Source: Mesorhizobium sp. LSHC420B00 (lineage in GTDB: Bacteria; Pseudomonadota; Alphaproteobacteria; Rhizobiales; Rhizobiaceae). From it: 56,795 bases of DNA. The notes beneath the pieces were generated by a model. That model was not told the DNA's origin. It did no database searches and saw only the letters and a program-made list of their open reading frames with translations. Below are positions 19,211 to 26,834 of the stretch, piece after piece (the stretch's first letter is position 1; each line of letters begins with the position of its first letter). The DNA lies in contig NZ_AYVY01000011.1 of NCBI RefSeq assembly GCF_000503055.1, forward strand, positions 77,196 through 133,990, read 5' to 3'. The position numbers were made by a program, and so were the translations under genes.

Positions 19211-19798
19211 TCAAAAATGCACCCAGTTCCTGAGGCTGGTCCAGGTCTTGCGATCGAGGCGGTAGCGCTCGACCGGCACCTGGCCGGCAACGATCGAATT
19301 CAGCATGCCCTGGCCGGCATACTGGAAGCCGCATTTGTGGATGACCCGGCGCGAGGCCGGATTGATCACCCGCGTCGAGGCGTGCAGCACCTGGATCGTG
19401 GTTCTCTGGAAGGCAAGGTCGACCAGTGCGTGCGCTGCCTCCGTCGCGTAGCCGCGTTTCCAGTACGGCTCGCCGATCCAGTAGCCGAGCTCCAGCCCGC
19501 GATCCGTGGTGTTGAGCCCGGCACAGCCGACGAAGGTCTCGGTGCCGGCCAGCGTCAACGCATAGGCGATTCCGGCCCGGCGCGATGCCGTCATGGCCAG
19601 GAAAGCGCGTGCCTCGGCCTCGCCATAGGGATGCGGCATGCGGGCCAGCATTTCCGCGACATGGCGGTTGTCGGCGAGCGCCACCAATTGCTCGATGTCG
19701 CTTTCACGCGGGGCACGCATGATCAGCCGCTCGGTCGCGAGCACCGGGCAATCTATCGCGTAACTTTCGTCGTCTGACTCTTCCGCTTCGGCAACCAT
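19211..19798 (-). CDS. GNAT-family N-acetyltransferase
   Basis: A 195-residue acetyltransferase of the RimJ/RimL-like group (Acetyltransf_3 type). The N-terminal TERLIMRAPRESDIEQL is followed by LELGYWIGEPYWKRGYATEAAHALV, the acetyl-CoA-binding segment, and by ASTRVINPASRRVIHKCGFQY. The start at 19798 follows GGAGG at good spacing. The substrate is unknown; relatives modify ribosomal proteins or small molecules. It follows rpmA on the same strand, but a terminator lies between them. Confidence 0.85.
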   Translation of the reverse strand: MVAEAEESDDESYAIDCPVLATERLIMRAPRESDIEQLVALADNRHVAEMLARMPHPYGEAEARAFLAMTASRRAGIAYALTLAGTETFVGCAGLNTTDRGLELGYWIGEPYWKRGYATEAAHALVDLAFQRTTIQVLHASTRVINPASRRVIHKCGFQYAGQGMLNSIVAGQVPVERYRLDRKTWTSLRNWVHF

Positions 19799-19815
19799 GT
19801 CAGTCCTCCAGGCAA

Positions 19816-19846
19816 GAAAAAGGGGAGATGGAAACCCATCTCCCCT
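19816..19846 (-). terminator. intrinsic terminator after rpmA
   Basis: An 11-bp perfect stem (AGGGGAGATGG at 19821-19831 with CCATCTCCCCT at 19836-19846) has its T-run on the minus strand at 19816-19820. It would end the rplU-rpmA transcript just before the GNAT gene. Confidence 0.85.
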
Positions 19847-19913
19847 GATCCATTTCCTGGCTTGGCCAGACACCGGTCCCGAGATGGGTGCCGGTGTTCT
19901 CTTGCGGAACCGG

Positions 19914-20183
19914 CTACTCCGCTGCCTTCGTCATCGGGTTCACCGATACGTAGGTTCGGCCATTGGCTTTTTTGTTGAAGGTGACTGCGCCAGCTTCGAG
20001 CGCAAACAGCGTGTGGTCCGTGCCAATGCCGACATTGGTGCCGGGATGCCACGTCGTGCCACGCTGACGAATGATGATGTTGCCCGGAATCACGGCTTCG
20101 CCGCCGAACTTCTTCACGCCGAGCCGCTTGGAATGGGAGTCGCGACCATTGCGCGATGATCCGCCAGCTTTCTTGTGTGCCAT
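19914..20183 (-). CDS. rpmA: 50S ribosomal protein L27
   Basis: L27 (89 residues) sits near the peptidyl transferase centre. The sequence starts [21 protein letters not shown], so the flexible N-terminal tail is encoded without the cleavable extension found in Firmicutes, and the body contains [15 protein letters not shown]. It follows rplU after 98 bp, the standard L21-L27 order. The following hairpin (19816-19846) ends the unit. Confidence 0.97.
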   Translation of the reverse strand: MAHKKAGGSSRNGRDSHSKRLGVKKFGGEAVIPGNIIIRQRGTTWHPGTNVGIGTDHTLFALEAGAVTFNKKANGRTYVSVNPMTKAAE

Positions 20184-20281
20184 CTAACTACTCCGATGCG
20201 CCGCGAGGCGCCTAAAAGGTCTTATGAACGCGTTCGCGTTCCGTTTCAAGTCCGATCCGGCGACGATTGCGCCGGTTCGTT

Positions 20282-20989
20282 CTACTTCTTCGCCAATTCC
20301 TTTGCCTGCTCGCGCCAGTCCTTGATCTGGTCGGCGCTGAACGGCATGTGCTCGTCGATCTTGGCGACATCCTTGTCGGACAGCTTGGCGATCTGGGCGA
20401 AGGTGGTGATGCCCTGTTCGTTGAGCTGGCCGGCGGCAACCGGGCCGATGCCCTTGATCACCGTCAGATCGTCCGGCTCGCCCTTCGGCGCCTTGAACAA
20501 CGGCGCGGCGGCTTCGGCAGCCTTGTCCTCGGTCGTCTCGGCCTTGGCTTCCTTCTTCGGCGGAGCCTCTGCCTTGGCTGCGGCCTTCGGCTCAGCTTCA
20601 GCCTTCGCCTCGGTCTTGGCGGCAACCTCTGCCTTCGCTTCGGTCTTGGCGGCGGTCTTCTTCGCCGGCTTGGCGCCACCCAGCAGGATCTCGGCGATCC
20701 TGACAGTGGTCAAAAGCTGGCGATGGCCGATCTTGCGGCGCGAATTCTGCCGGCGACGCTTCTTGAAGGCGATGACCGTGCGGTTCTTGCCCTGCTCGAC
20801 GACTTCGGCGGTGACCATCGCACCATCGACGAACGGCGCGCCGAACGTGACGTTCTCGCCTTCGCCATGCGCGAGCACATTGCCGATTTCGACGATGTCG
20901 CCGACATTGGCTTCGAGTTTTTCGATCTTCAGGAGATCGTTGGCGGCAACGCGATACTGCTTGCCGCCCGTTTTGATGACTGCGAACAT
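20282..20989 (-). CDS. rplU: 50S ribosomal protein L21 with C-terminal helix-hairpin-helix extension
   Basis: The 235-residue protein is more than twice the usual L21 length of about 103. Residues 1-103 are L21 (MFAVIKTGGKQYRV, the KKRRRQNSRRKIGHRQ rRNA-binding stretch, VRIAEI). Residues 104-170 are an Ala/Lys/Glu-rich linker with repeats of the type AAKTEAKAE. Residues 173-235 form a helix-hairpin-helix domain (DLTVIKGIGPVAAGQLNEQG), which may bind RNA or DNA. Similar extended L21 proteins occur in other rhizobia. The start at 20989 matches the L21 N-terminus. Confidence 0.95.
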   Translation of the reverse strand: MFAVIKTGGKQYRVAANDLLKIEKLEANVGDIVEIGNVLAHGEGENVTFGAPFVDGAMVTAEVVEQGKNRTVIAFKKRRRQNSRRKIGHRQLLTTVRIAEILLGGAKPAKKTAAKTEAKAEVAAKTEAKAEAEPKAAAKAEAPPKKEAKAETTEDKAAEAAAPLFKAPKGEPDDLTVIKGIGPVAAGQLNEQGITTFAQIAKLSDKDVAKIDEHMPFSADQIKDWREQAKELAKK

Positions 20990-21021
20990 TTTTTGCCTTT
21001 CGCTGTTCGGTCGGCCTTGAT

Positions 21022-21040
21022 GAACCGCCTGAGGCGGTTC
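21022..21040 (-). promoter_or_regulatory. hairpin in the rplU 5' leader
   Basis: A perfect GAACCGCC-TGA-GGCGGTTC hairpin lies 33 bp upstream of the rplU start. It could be a leader structure for L21/L27 autoregulation or a chance stem. A promoter was not located. Confidence 0.4.
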
Positions 21041-21264
21041 GGCCGTCTTTTTGTCAGTCTGCGGGTTCAAAAAACAAGCGGCGCGGAAGATCCCTCCACG
21101 CCGATTGCGCGCTGTCCCTAACCGAAGGTTCGGCTTGAGTCAAGGCAAGCGCCGCGGGCAAGCTGCGAATGGGCTGAGCCCAGTCCGGCAAACATGGAAC
21201 ATCGGGCACCGCAGCTTTGAACGCAGCACGGACGGGAACCTGCGGCGCCGGGGCAGATTGGCCC

Positions 21265-21292
21265 TTGTAACCTGCCTGTCCAGCCGTTATCT
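21265..21292 (+). promoter_or_regulatory. candidate promoter of tRNA-Ser
   Basis: TTGTAA at 21265-21270 and TTATCT at 21287-21292 are separated by 16 bp. They lie 36 bp before the mature tRNA 5' end, a plausible housekeeping sigma-70 promoter. Confidence 0.4.
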
Positions 21293-21327
21293 AGTGCGCC
21301 GCGCCGGCAACGGCGGACCATGACCGC

Positions 21328-21417
21328 GGAGAGGTGGCAGAGTGGTCGAATGCACCGCACTCGAAATGCGGCATGGGTGCAAGCCCATCGGGGGTTCGAA
21401 TCCCTCCCTCTCCGCCA
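21328..21417 (+). tRNA. tRNA-Ser (anticodon CGA)
   Basis: The 90-nt gene folds as a class II tRNA. The acceptor stem is GGAGAGG with CCTCTCC, followed by G and an encoded CCA (21415-21417). The anticodon stem is CCGCA with TGCGG around the loop CTCGAAA, with anticodon CGA at 21362-21364 reading UCG. A long variable arm (GGGTGCAAGCCC-like) and the TTCGAAT T-loop follow. It stands alone and marks the edge of an accessory-looking region. Confidence 0.96.
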
Positions 21418-21848
21418 GTGATCCTAATTTCATTTTTTTGATTTGGCCTGCCGAACTCAGCCATAAATGCTCGTGAAGCCGCGGAGCTCAATTGCAGCCC
21501 GGCGTTAACCCTTGGCCCACTAGGTCGTTGACCAAGCAACCGAGCGGTGTTGCGGAAGGTTGTCGGTTCGCAATGTGGGTCAAGCGAGCGTCAGCTGGAT
21601 CGTGTATTTGGTGATCGACCCGTCGCGAACCTACCCACGACCTCATCGAGCACATGGAACGGAGCAAGAAACCACTTTCGTGGTCGCATTGGATGGTGGC
21701 TGGGTTCCGTCGCGAGCAGTTGCTGATCAACGCGGTGACTTGTGTCTGGGGCGTCAAGTCCACCAAAAATCAGCGAGTGATGCACTAACTGCTGGAGTGC
21801 GCCCCGCCTTCGACGTATAAATGGCGCTACATTCCGGGAGGAAGAGCC
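21418..21848. other. 431-bp stretch without a recognisable gene
   Basis: Short open frames exist on both strands, but none has a family signature, and the frame structure looks broken. I see no integrase fragment, no repeat of the tRNA 3' end and no clear terminator. Base composition is lower in GC than in the neighbouring genes. GGGAGG at 21836-21841 is the ribosome binding site of the next gene. Confidence 0.5.
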
Positions 21849-22487
21849 ATGAATGCAGTGCCTCAATGGCGGCTTGCAGGCGACTGGTTCGACATCTGCA
21901 GCTGCGATATCCCTTGCCCTTGCGAGTTCGCCCAGCGGCCGACCGGCAATCACTGCCAGGGCGTGCTCGCCTGGCATGTACGCGAGGGTCAGTATGGCGA
22001 CGTGAAGCTCGACGGCCTGTCGCTGGTGGCGCTCGGCGAGTTCGAAGGCAATCTATGGGCCGGCGAGGCAAAGGCCGTGATGGGCATGTACCTCGACGAG
22101 AAGGCGAACGAGCGGCAACGTGAAGCCCTGCAGGCGATCTTCGGCGGGCAGGCTGGCGGCTGGCCGGCGGGTTTTGCCGCCAACATCGGCGAGATGCGTG
22201 GCATGGAGTTCGTGCCGATCACTTTCGAGGTGGCGGGCGACCTTGCCACCTGGCGGGTCGAGATTCCTGGCCTCGTCGTCGGGCATGCGGAAGCGCTTTC
22301 AGGTCCCACAACACCACCCGGCAAGCGGGTGCAGACGATCAACCCGCCGGGCTCGGAGGTCGGCCCGGGCCAGGTTGCCACCTGGGGGCGTTCGGTCGAG
22401 GTGAGCACCAAAGGCTTCGGGCTCGACTGGACGGGCACGGCGCGCTCGAGCAAACACATTCCGTTCGACTGGACCGGCCCGAACTAG
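21849..22487 (+). CDS. DUF1326 domain-containing protein
   Basis: A 212-residue soluble protein of the uncharacterised DUF1326 family. The N-terminus is WRLAGDWFDICSCDIPCPCEF with Cys17, Cys19, Cys23, Cys25 and then Cys36, a dense cysteine cluster that could bind a metal. The rest is a beta-rich domain ending in DWTGTARSSKHIPFDWTGPN. It has no signal peptide. The next gene starts 9 bp later and encodes a DUF2182 membrane protein; the two families occur together repeatedly, so they probably act as one unit. The function is unknown. Confidence 0.85.
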   Translation: MNAVPQWRLAGDWFDICSCDIPCPCEFAQRPTGNHCQGVLAWHVREGQYGDVKLDGLSLVALGEFEGNLWAGEAKAVMGMYLDEKANERQREALQAIFGGQAGGWPAGFAANIGEMRGMEFVPITFEVAGDLATWRVEIPGLVVGHAEALSGPTTPPGKRVQTINPPGSEVGPGQVATWGRSVEVSTKGFGLDWTGTARSSKHIPFDWTGPN

Positions 22488-22496
22488 GACGTGCCG

Positions 22497-23345
22497 ATGC
22501 CTGACGCGTTCCCCGGGAAATCGTCGCGGCTCCGGAATTTGCGTGGCATGCCGCTCGGTGTTCTCGCATCGCTCGTCGTGCTAACAGCGGCGGCGTGGGC
22601 GCTGACCCTCAGCATGGATATGCCTATGGGCATTGCGGTGCGCGGCGGGATGGAGGGTATGGAAGGCATGGCCGGCATGGCGATGGCAGGAATTGCCGCC
22701 GACGGCTGGTCACTTGCCGGCGCCGCCGCCTTTCTTGCTGTATGGACGGTGATGATGGCTGCCATGATGCTGCCGGCGGCCGCGCCCATGATCTTTATGT
22801 TCGCGGCGGCGCAGGCCAGGCGCGAACAGCACGTTGCCATCCCGACGTGGATATTCGTCGCGGGTTACATGCTCGTCTGGGCGGCGGCGGGCCTTCTCGT
22901 GTATGTCCTGGTCCAGTTCGGAAGCGAGTTTGCCACCAGCCTCGATCCGCCTCAGCGTTCGAAATGGGCGCCGCTCGCGCTCGGTATCACGCTTGGCGTC
23001 GCCGGACTCTACCAATTCACGACCCTCAAGCACATTTGCCTCAGCCATTGCCGTTCGCCGCTCGCTTTCGTTGCGCAGCATTGGCGCGACGGGCGGGTTG
23101 GCGCACTCGAGATGGGGCTGCGGCACGGGCTCTATTGCTTTGGTTGCTGCTGGGCGCTGTTTGCCGTGCTGGTCGCGGTGGGCATCATGAGCGTCGCCTG
23201 GATGCTGCTGTTGACGCTGGTCGTCTTCGTCGAGAAGCTGCTGCAGCGCGGCCGCCGCTTCGAAGTTGCTTTGGGCATTGCGCTGATGGCCCTCGGGATC
23301 GCTGTATCGTTCGGCGCGATCGAGATGCCTTGGATGAGCGGCTAG
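22497..23345 (+). CDS. DUF2182 integral membrane protein
   Basis: About 282 residues with six to seven hydrophobic segments. Between the first two lies a methionine-rich loop (about residues 40-64, repeats of GMEGM and AGMAM type). A cysteine/histidine pair appears in LKHICLSHCRSPL, and a third cluster in GLYCFGCCWALF. These are the conserved positions of DUF2182, described as a predicted metal-binding membrane family. ATG at 22497 is preferred because AGGA lies 7 bases upstream; GTG at 22491 is the alternative. It is cotranscribed with the DUF1326 gene. Confidence 0.85.
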   Translation: MPDAFPGKSSRLRNLRGMPLGVLASLVVLTAAAWALTLSMDMPMGIAVRGGMEGMEGMAGMAMAGIAADGWSLAGAAAFLAVWTVMMAAMMLPAAAPMIFMFAAAQARREQHVAIPTWIFVAGYMLVWAAAGLLVYVLVQFGSEFATSLDPPQRSKWAPLALGITLGVAGLYQFTTLKHICLSHCRSPLAFVAQHWRDGRVGALEMGLRHGLYCFGCCWALFAVLVAVGIMSVAWMLLLTLVVFVEKLLQRGRRFEVALGIALMALGIAVSFGAIEMPWMSG

Positions 23346-23474
23346 CCCCCAGCCGGGTGGTCAAATTCCAAACATATCGGTCCTTAAGGATAAGGGCGGG
23401 TCGTTGTGTTTGGCGAACCGATACTAGCAGCTGGCAGCCCTCTGATCGGGTCGGTGATGGCTCAAGATGGCAGA

Positions 23475-24050
23475 CTATGCAGCCTTCCGCCGCAATTGGC
23501 TCACACTCAGCCACACCGCCGAAACCAGGAAGTAGAGGGCGCCTACTGCGGCATAGCCGGCCACGTTGGTGATGGATGGCGGCATCGGCATCCGCGCCTG
23601 CGCGATGAAAAACGTGCCTGCCAGTGCTGATTGCCCTCCGCTCAGGATCATCGCCCACTGCGCGCCAGAGCTCTTCCAACGGCGGACCGCGGTGCCGAGT
23701 TGAAGCAGGCCAGACAGGATCGCCCATAGGCCGAACACCCCGAGCACCCAATTCATGCTCATCTTCAGCGCAACAACGACCGCGAGCGTTGTCGCCACAC
23801 TGACCACGACGTTGATGGTCTGGGTGCGATTCTGTCCCAATCCTCCGCTGCGCGATGCGTCGACAAAATTGGCGAGGGCATCCCATGCAGGATAAGCCAC
23901 GAGCAAAACCGCCGCCGCCACCCCGGAATTCTGTCCCACTGTAAAGGCAGCCGCCACCCAGACAGCCGAGACCGCCGTCCGTGCGAAGTAATAGAGCTTG
24001 AGCCATTGTTCCTGGCTGGCGCGGGAAAGATCGCTATTGTGAACCGTCAT
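23475..24050 (-). CDS. hypothetical membrane protein (DUF308/HdeD-like)
   Basis: A 191-residue protein with about six hydrophobic segments arranged in pairs: SAVWVAAAFTVGQNSGVAAAVLL, TINVVVSVATTLAVVVAL, WVLGVFGLWAILSGLLQLG, AMILSGGQSALAGTFFIA and YAAVGALYFLVSAVWLSV. The alternation resembles the DUF308 (HdeD-like) fold, but the match is by pattern only. AAAGGA lies upstream of the ATG. It follows the TetR gene on the same strand after 76 bp and is the likely target of that regulator. The function is not known. Confidence 0.72.
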   Translation of the reverse strand: MTVHNSDLSRASQEQWLKLYYFARTAVSAVWVAAAFTVGQNSGVAAAVLLVAYPAWDALANFVDASRSGGLGQNRTQTINVVVSVATTLAVVVALKMSMNWVLGVFGLWAILSGLLQLGTAVRRWKSSGAQWAMILSGGQSALAGTFFIAQARMPMPPSITNVAGYAAVGALYFLVSAVWLSVSQLRRKAA

Positions 24051-24126
24051 TGGATGTCCTTTCGACTAGTAGGTAGGGCTCTCGACGAACGTCGCAGAGC
24101 CGTTACGGCTATGGTTAGTTGAGATC

Positions 24127-24726
24127 TTAGGATTGTATCTGGAGGGAACGCGGAGCGAGCCGCTCCAGGAGCGGGCGTGTCACGACGGCGAATATCTTCG
24201 GATCGCCATAGGCCCGTGCCGAAAGCATCGCGCCGTGGACAGTCGCCATGAACGCTTCAGCCTCGGCACGAGGGGTACCCATCAGTTGGAATCGGCCGAG
24301 CCGCGCACCGCGCTCCAGCACGGATGTCAGCCAAGCCGACAGGGAGCGGAAATGCGCCCGGACCTCAAGGCCAACTTCCTCGGGCAGCACGGGGAGTTCG
24401 CTTGCCAACAGCGCGCAGATACAAAACGGAGCGCTGGCATCCGCGATGCAGACTTCCCAATAGCCAGCGTAGTCCTGAAGCTGTTCGAGCGGATCGGAGA
24501 CCTGAAGTTCGAGATTCGCCATCCCCGCTTCAGCTTCTTCCCGATACCGCGCAACCAGCGTTCGGACCAGATCGACCTTGCTTGGGAAATGGTGATGGAT
24601 GCTCGCCTTACGAATCCCGACCACATCAGCGATGTCGGCATAACTGAAACCGTTGTAGCCGCCAGCGACGATCAGAGAACGCGCACAAGCCAGGATGTCG
24701 TCGGAGGTAGTAGACACGTTGCCCAT
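24127..24726 (-). CDS. TetR/AcrR-family transcriptional regulator
   Basis: A 199-residue repressor-type protein. The N-terminal helix-turn-helix is standard (ILACARSLIVAGGYNGFSYADIADVVGIRKASIHHHFPSKVDLVRTLV, about residues 10-58, written here as landmarks only). The ligand-binding C-terminal domain resembles the group with TetR_C_6-like helices and has an odd Cys-rich CICALLASEL stretch. A perfect palindrome lies 8 bp upstream of its start (24734-24749), indicating autoregulation. The membrane protein gene downstream is probably in the same operon. Confidence 0.88.
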   Translation of the reverse strand: MGNVSTTSDDILACARSLIVAGGYNGFSYADIADVVGIRKASIHHHFPSKVDLVRTLVARYREEAEAGMANLELQVSDPLEQLQDYAGYWEVCIADASAPFCICALLASELPVLPEEVGLEVRAHFRSLSAWLTSVLERGARLGRFQLMGTPRAEAEAFMATVHGAMLSARAYGDPKIFAVVTRPLLERLAPRSLQIQS

Positions 24727-24733
24727 GCCGCTA

Positions 24734-24749
24734 CCTACCTTCTGGTAGG
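24734..24749. promoter_or_regulatory. putative TetR operator
   Basis: The perfect inverted repeat CCTACC-TTCT-GGTAGG lies just upstream of the TetR start codon and overlaps its leader. A related half-site, GTAGGTAGG, occurs at about 24069-24077, in front of the membrane protein gene. The pairing of both sites with this regulator is inferred. Confidence 0.65.
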
Positions 24750-25042
24750 ATGGCAGTCAAGCCCTCTTGCAACGCAACGACCAAAGCGAGAGCAGTAGCG
24801 TGGAATTGGGTGGCTATGGCGCAGACGTCATTCGATGTTCCTTGTGTCTCGGCCGCCATCAATTCAAAAAAGCGTCCGGTGTTTGTCGATCGAAGTAGCC
24901 GTCCCACTTCGACGAGAAGGCAACACCCTCCGGCCGACCGGACCACCGCTAATCGCCGCGCGGCACTAGGCGTTTGCACCGACTGCGCTATCTCCCCATC
25001 GTTAGCCTTGTTCTATCGCTGGTTGAAGATTGGGAGGTTTCC
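24750..25042. other. intergenic region without a recognised gene
   Basis: About 290 bp between the TetR operator and the Tat-signal protein. Open frames exist on both strands but match no family I know and have no convincing ribosome binding site. It probably contains the promoter of the gene at 25043. GGGAGG at 25032-25037 serves that gene. Confidence 0.45.
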
Positions 25043-25363
25043 ATGGATCGGCGACTATTTTTGACAGGAATGTTTGGCATTGCCGGGGCCGCGGCCCTTG
25101 CAAGCACGGTTCGGCCAATCAACGCAGTGGCCGGCGTTCCAACTGCCAGAAACGGCATTCTCGATGAACTCGAGGCGCCGGACGTCGAGACCTTCGACGA
25201 CGATACTCAAGCAGAGTTGCAACCAGTCTATCATCGCCGGTGGCACCGGCCGCGCCGGCGCCGCCGGCGTGCTTGGAGAAGGGTCTGTCGCGTTTACTGG
25301 CGGAATGGCTATCGGCGCAGGCGGTGCTTCCGCAGGCGCGTCTGGGTCTGGTTTCGATTCTAG
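25043..25363 (+). CDS. small Tat-exported, arginine-rich protein
   Basis: A 106-residue hypothetical protein. The N-terminus MDRRLFLTGMFGIAGAAALA is a twin-arginine signal with a hydrophobic core and probable cleavage near VRPINAVA. An acidic middle (DELEAPDVETFDDDTQAE, about 43-60) is followed by a tail of about 40 residues made almost wholly of Arg, Trp, Tyr and Phe (HRRWHRPRRRRRRAWRR and similar). Small proteins with this layout recur in rhizobia and are unstudied. GGGAGG precedes the ATG at good spacing. Confidence 0.7.
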   Translation: MDRRLFLTGMFGIAGAAALASTVRPINAVAGVPTARNGILDELEAPDVETFDDDTQAELQPVYHRRWHRPRRRRRRAWRRVCRVYWRNGYRRRRCFRRRVWVWFRF

Positions 25364-25467
25364 CAATTGGCCGGCTTGAACCCTGGCCATCGCGGCCGGG
25401 GTTTTCGCCTCAGGCGACCGTTAGCGCCCTTAGAGAGTTTGTCTGACGGCGCCGGAGGAGGCTGACG

Positions 25468-26361
25468 GTGTTTGCAGGTTTCAGAGCCACCAGCTTGCGA
25501 CTGGACTATACGACCATTTTCGCAAGGGTCGGTGGCACCGGTCCGCCGCTGCTGCTTCTTCACGGTTTTCCAGAGACGCATCTGATGTGGAGGGATATCG
25601 CCGCAGCCTTGGCGCCCCGCTTCACGGTGGTCGCCGCCGACCTTCGAGGCTATGGCCAAAGCGGATGCCCGGTTTCCTCTGCCGATCATAGCCAATACGC
25701 CAAGCGCGCCATGGCCGGCGACATGGTTCAAGCCATGAAGCAACTGGGGTTTGAGCGGTTCATGGTTGCCGGGCATGATCGCGGCGGGCGGGTTGCCTAT
25801 CGCCTGGCGCTCGACCATCCCGACAAAGTGCTCAAAATCGCCGTCCTCGACATCGTCCCCACCGCCGCAACATGGGATCGGGCGGATGCCAGACTGGCGC
25901 TCGGCTTCTGGCCCTGGAGCCTGCTTGCCCAGCCGGAGCCCCTGCCGGAACGTCTGATCGGCGCGGCTCCCGATGCAGTCGTCGACGATGCAATAACGCA
26001 ATGGGGATCGTCGACGAAAATGGTCTCCAAAGAGGTCAGGGACGCCTATGTTGATGCGCTTCGCGATCCCGCGCATATTCATGCGATCTGCGAAGAGTAT
26101 CGCGCCGCTGCGACGATCGATCGTGAACATGACGCGCTGAACCAGGCAAACGGTCGTCGCATCGAGTGCCCGCTAATGGCGCTATGGAGTGGCGAAGGCG
26201 CCCTGGAGAACTGGTATGCGCAAGAAGGCGGGCCGCTGGCTATCTGGAGGAAATGGGCTGACAGAGTGGAAGGACGCGCTGTCCAAGGCGGGCACTTTTT
26301 CCCAGAAGAGCACCCCGACACGATAGCAGCGGTTCTCTCGGAATTCTTCGAGGACAAATAG
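25468..26361 (+). CDS. alpha/beta hydrolase, haloacetate (fluoroacetate) dehalogenase-like
   Basis: A 297-residue hydrolase closely following the fluoroacetate dehalogenase pattern. The nucleophile Asp104 is in AGHDRGGR with Arg105 and Arg108 for the carboxylate, the acid Asp128 is in AVLDIV, and His276 is in GGHFFPEE. The cap-domain Trp150 and Tyr211 that hold the halide are kept. The His that precedes the Trp in characterised fluoroacetate dehalogenases is Pro149 here, so the preferred halide or substrate may differ. Start: GTG at 25468 after GGAGGAG. Soluble epoxide hydrolase is the alternative reading, less likely given the cap motifs. Confidence 0.82.
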   Translation: MFAGFRATSLRLDYTTIFARVGGTGPPLLLLHGFPETHLMWRDIAAALAPRFTVVAADLRGYGQSGCPVSSADHSQYAKRAMAGDMVQAMKQLGFERFMVAGHDRGGRVAYRLALDHPDKVLKIAVLDIVPTAATWDRADARLALGFWPWSLLAQPEPLPERLIGAAPDAVVDDAITQWGSSTKMVSKEVRDAYVDALRDPAHIHAICEEYRAAATIDREHDALNQANGRRIECPLMALWSGEGALENWYAQEGGPLAIWRKWADRVEGRAVQGGHFFPEEHPDTIAAVLSEFFEDK

Positions 26362-26489
26362 GACGGTCAGGACAGAGGGTTGTAGAGGTCACATGCTTCA
26401 GTTACGCGGAACCTCGGGAGTGCTTAGCGGCCCGAGGTCGAGAATCCTCCGATATTCGTCTGTCCGGCATCAACGTGCTTGATAAGAGA

Positions 26490-26813
26490 ATGAAGCCGAT
26501 CTCCACGGCCACGCCTGTGATATGCAGCCTGATGTTTGTCGGAAGTTGTGCATCGCCTTTGCCTGCATCCTTTGATGCTGCGAAATACGACAAGATGAGT
26601 TGCGTCGAGCTCAACGTGGCGATCGGCACGGTCGCTGACGAGATGTCGGCAACAGCCATCGCTCGCGGCAAAGTCGTCCACACCAACATTCCGGACTGGC
26701 TGTGGGGAGGGCAGCGTGTCGCCTCGACCGTCGCTGCCCGCCAAAGCGCGAAGATCGAGCGCTTGCGGCAGCAGGAGGCTGCGATTGCAGCGGCGAGACG
26801 AAGCAGGTGCTGA
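26490..26813 (+). CDS. small putative lipoprotein
   Basis: About 107 residues. A short signal (MKPISTATPVICSLMFVGSC) ends in a VGSC lipobox-like site, so the mature protein would be lipid-anchored. The rest is soluble and predicted helical, with a conserved-looking DKMSCVELNVAIGTVADEM segment and a charged helix (ARQSAKIERLRQQEAAI). I know no function. A GTG at 26475 in the same frame is an alternative start. It converges with recQ, with 21 bp between the stops. Confidence 0.6.
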   Translation: MKPISTATPVICSLMFVGSCASPLPASFDAAKYDKMSCVELNVAIGTVADEMSATAIARGKVVHTNIPDWLWGGQRVASTVAARQSAKIERLRQQEAAIAAARRSRC

Positions 26814-26834
26814 TTGCGTCGCTGGAGTGGGTCT

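Noticed and set aside
21390..21417. tRNA-Ser 3' end as an attB site with a matching repeat downstream
   Set aside because: I looked for the T-arm and acceptor sequence again up to 29 kb and did not see it. No integrase gene is present.
21849..22487. Antisense frames over the DUF1326 gene
   Set aside because: The plus-strand product has a clear family pattern and ribosome binding site; the minus-strand frames have none.
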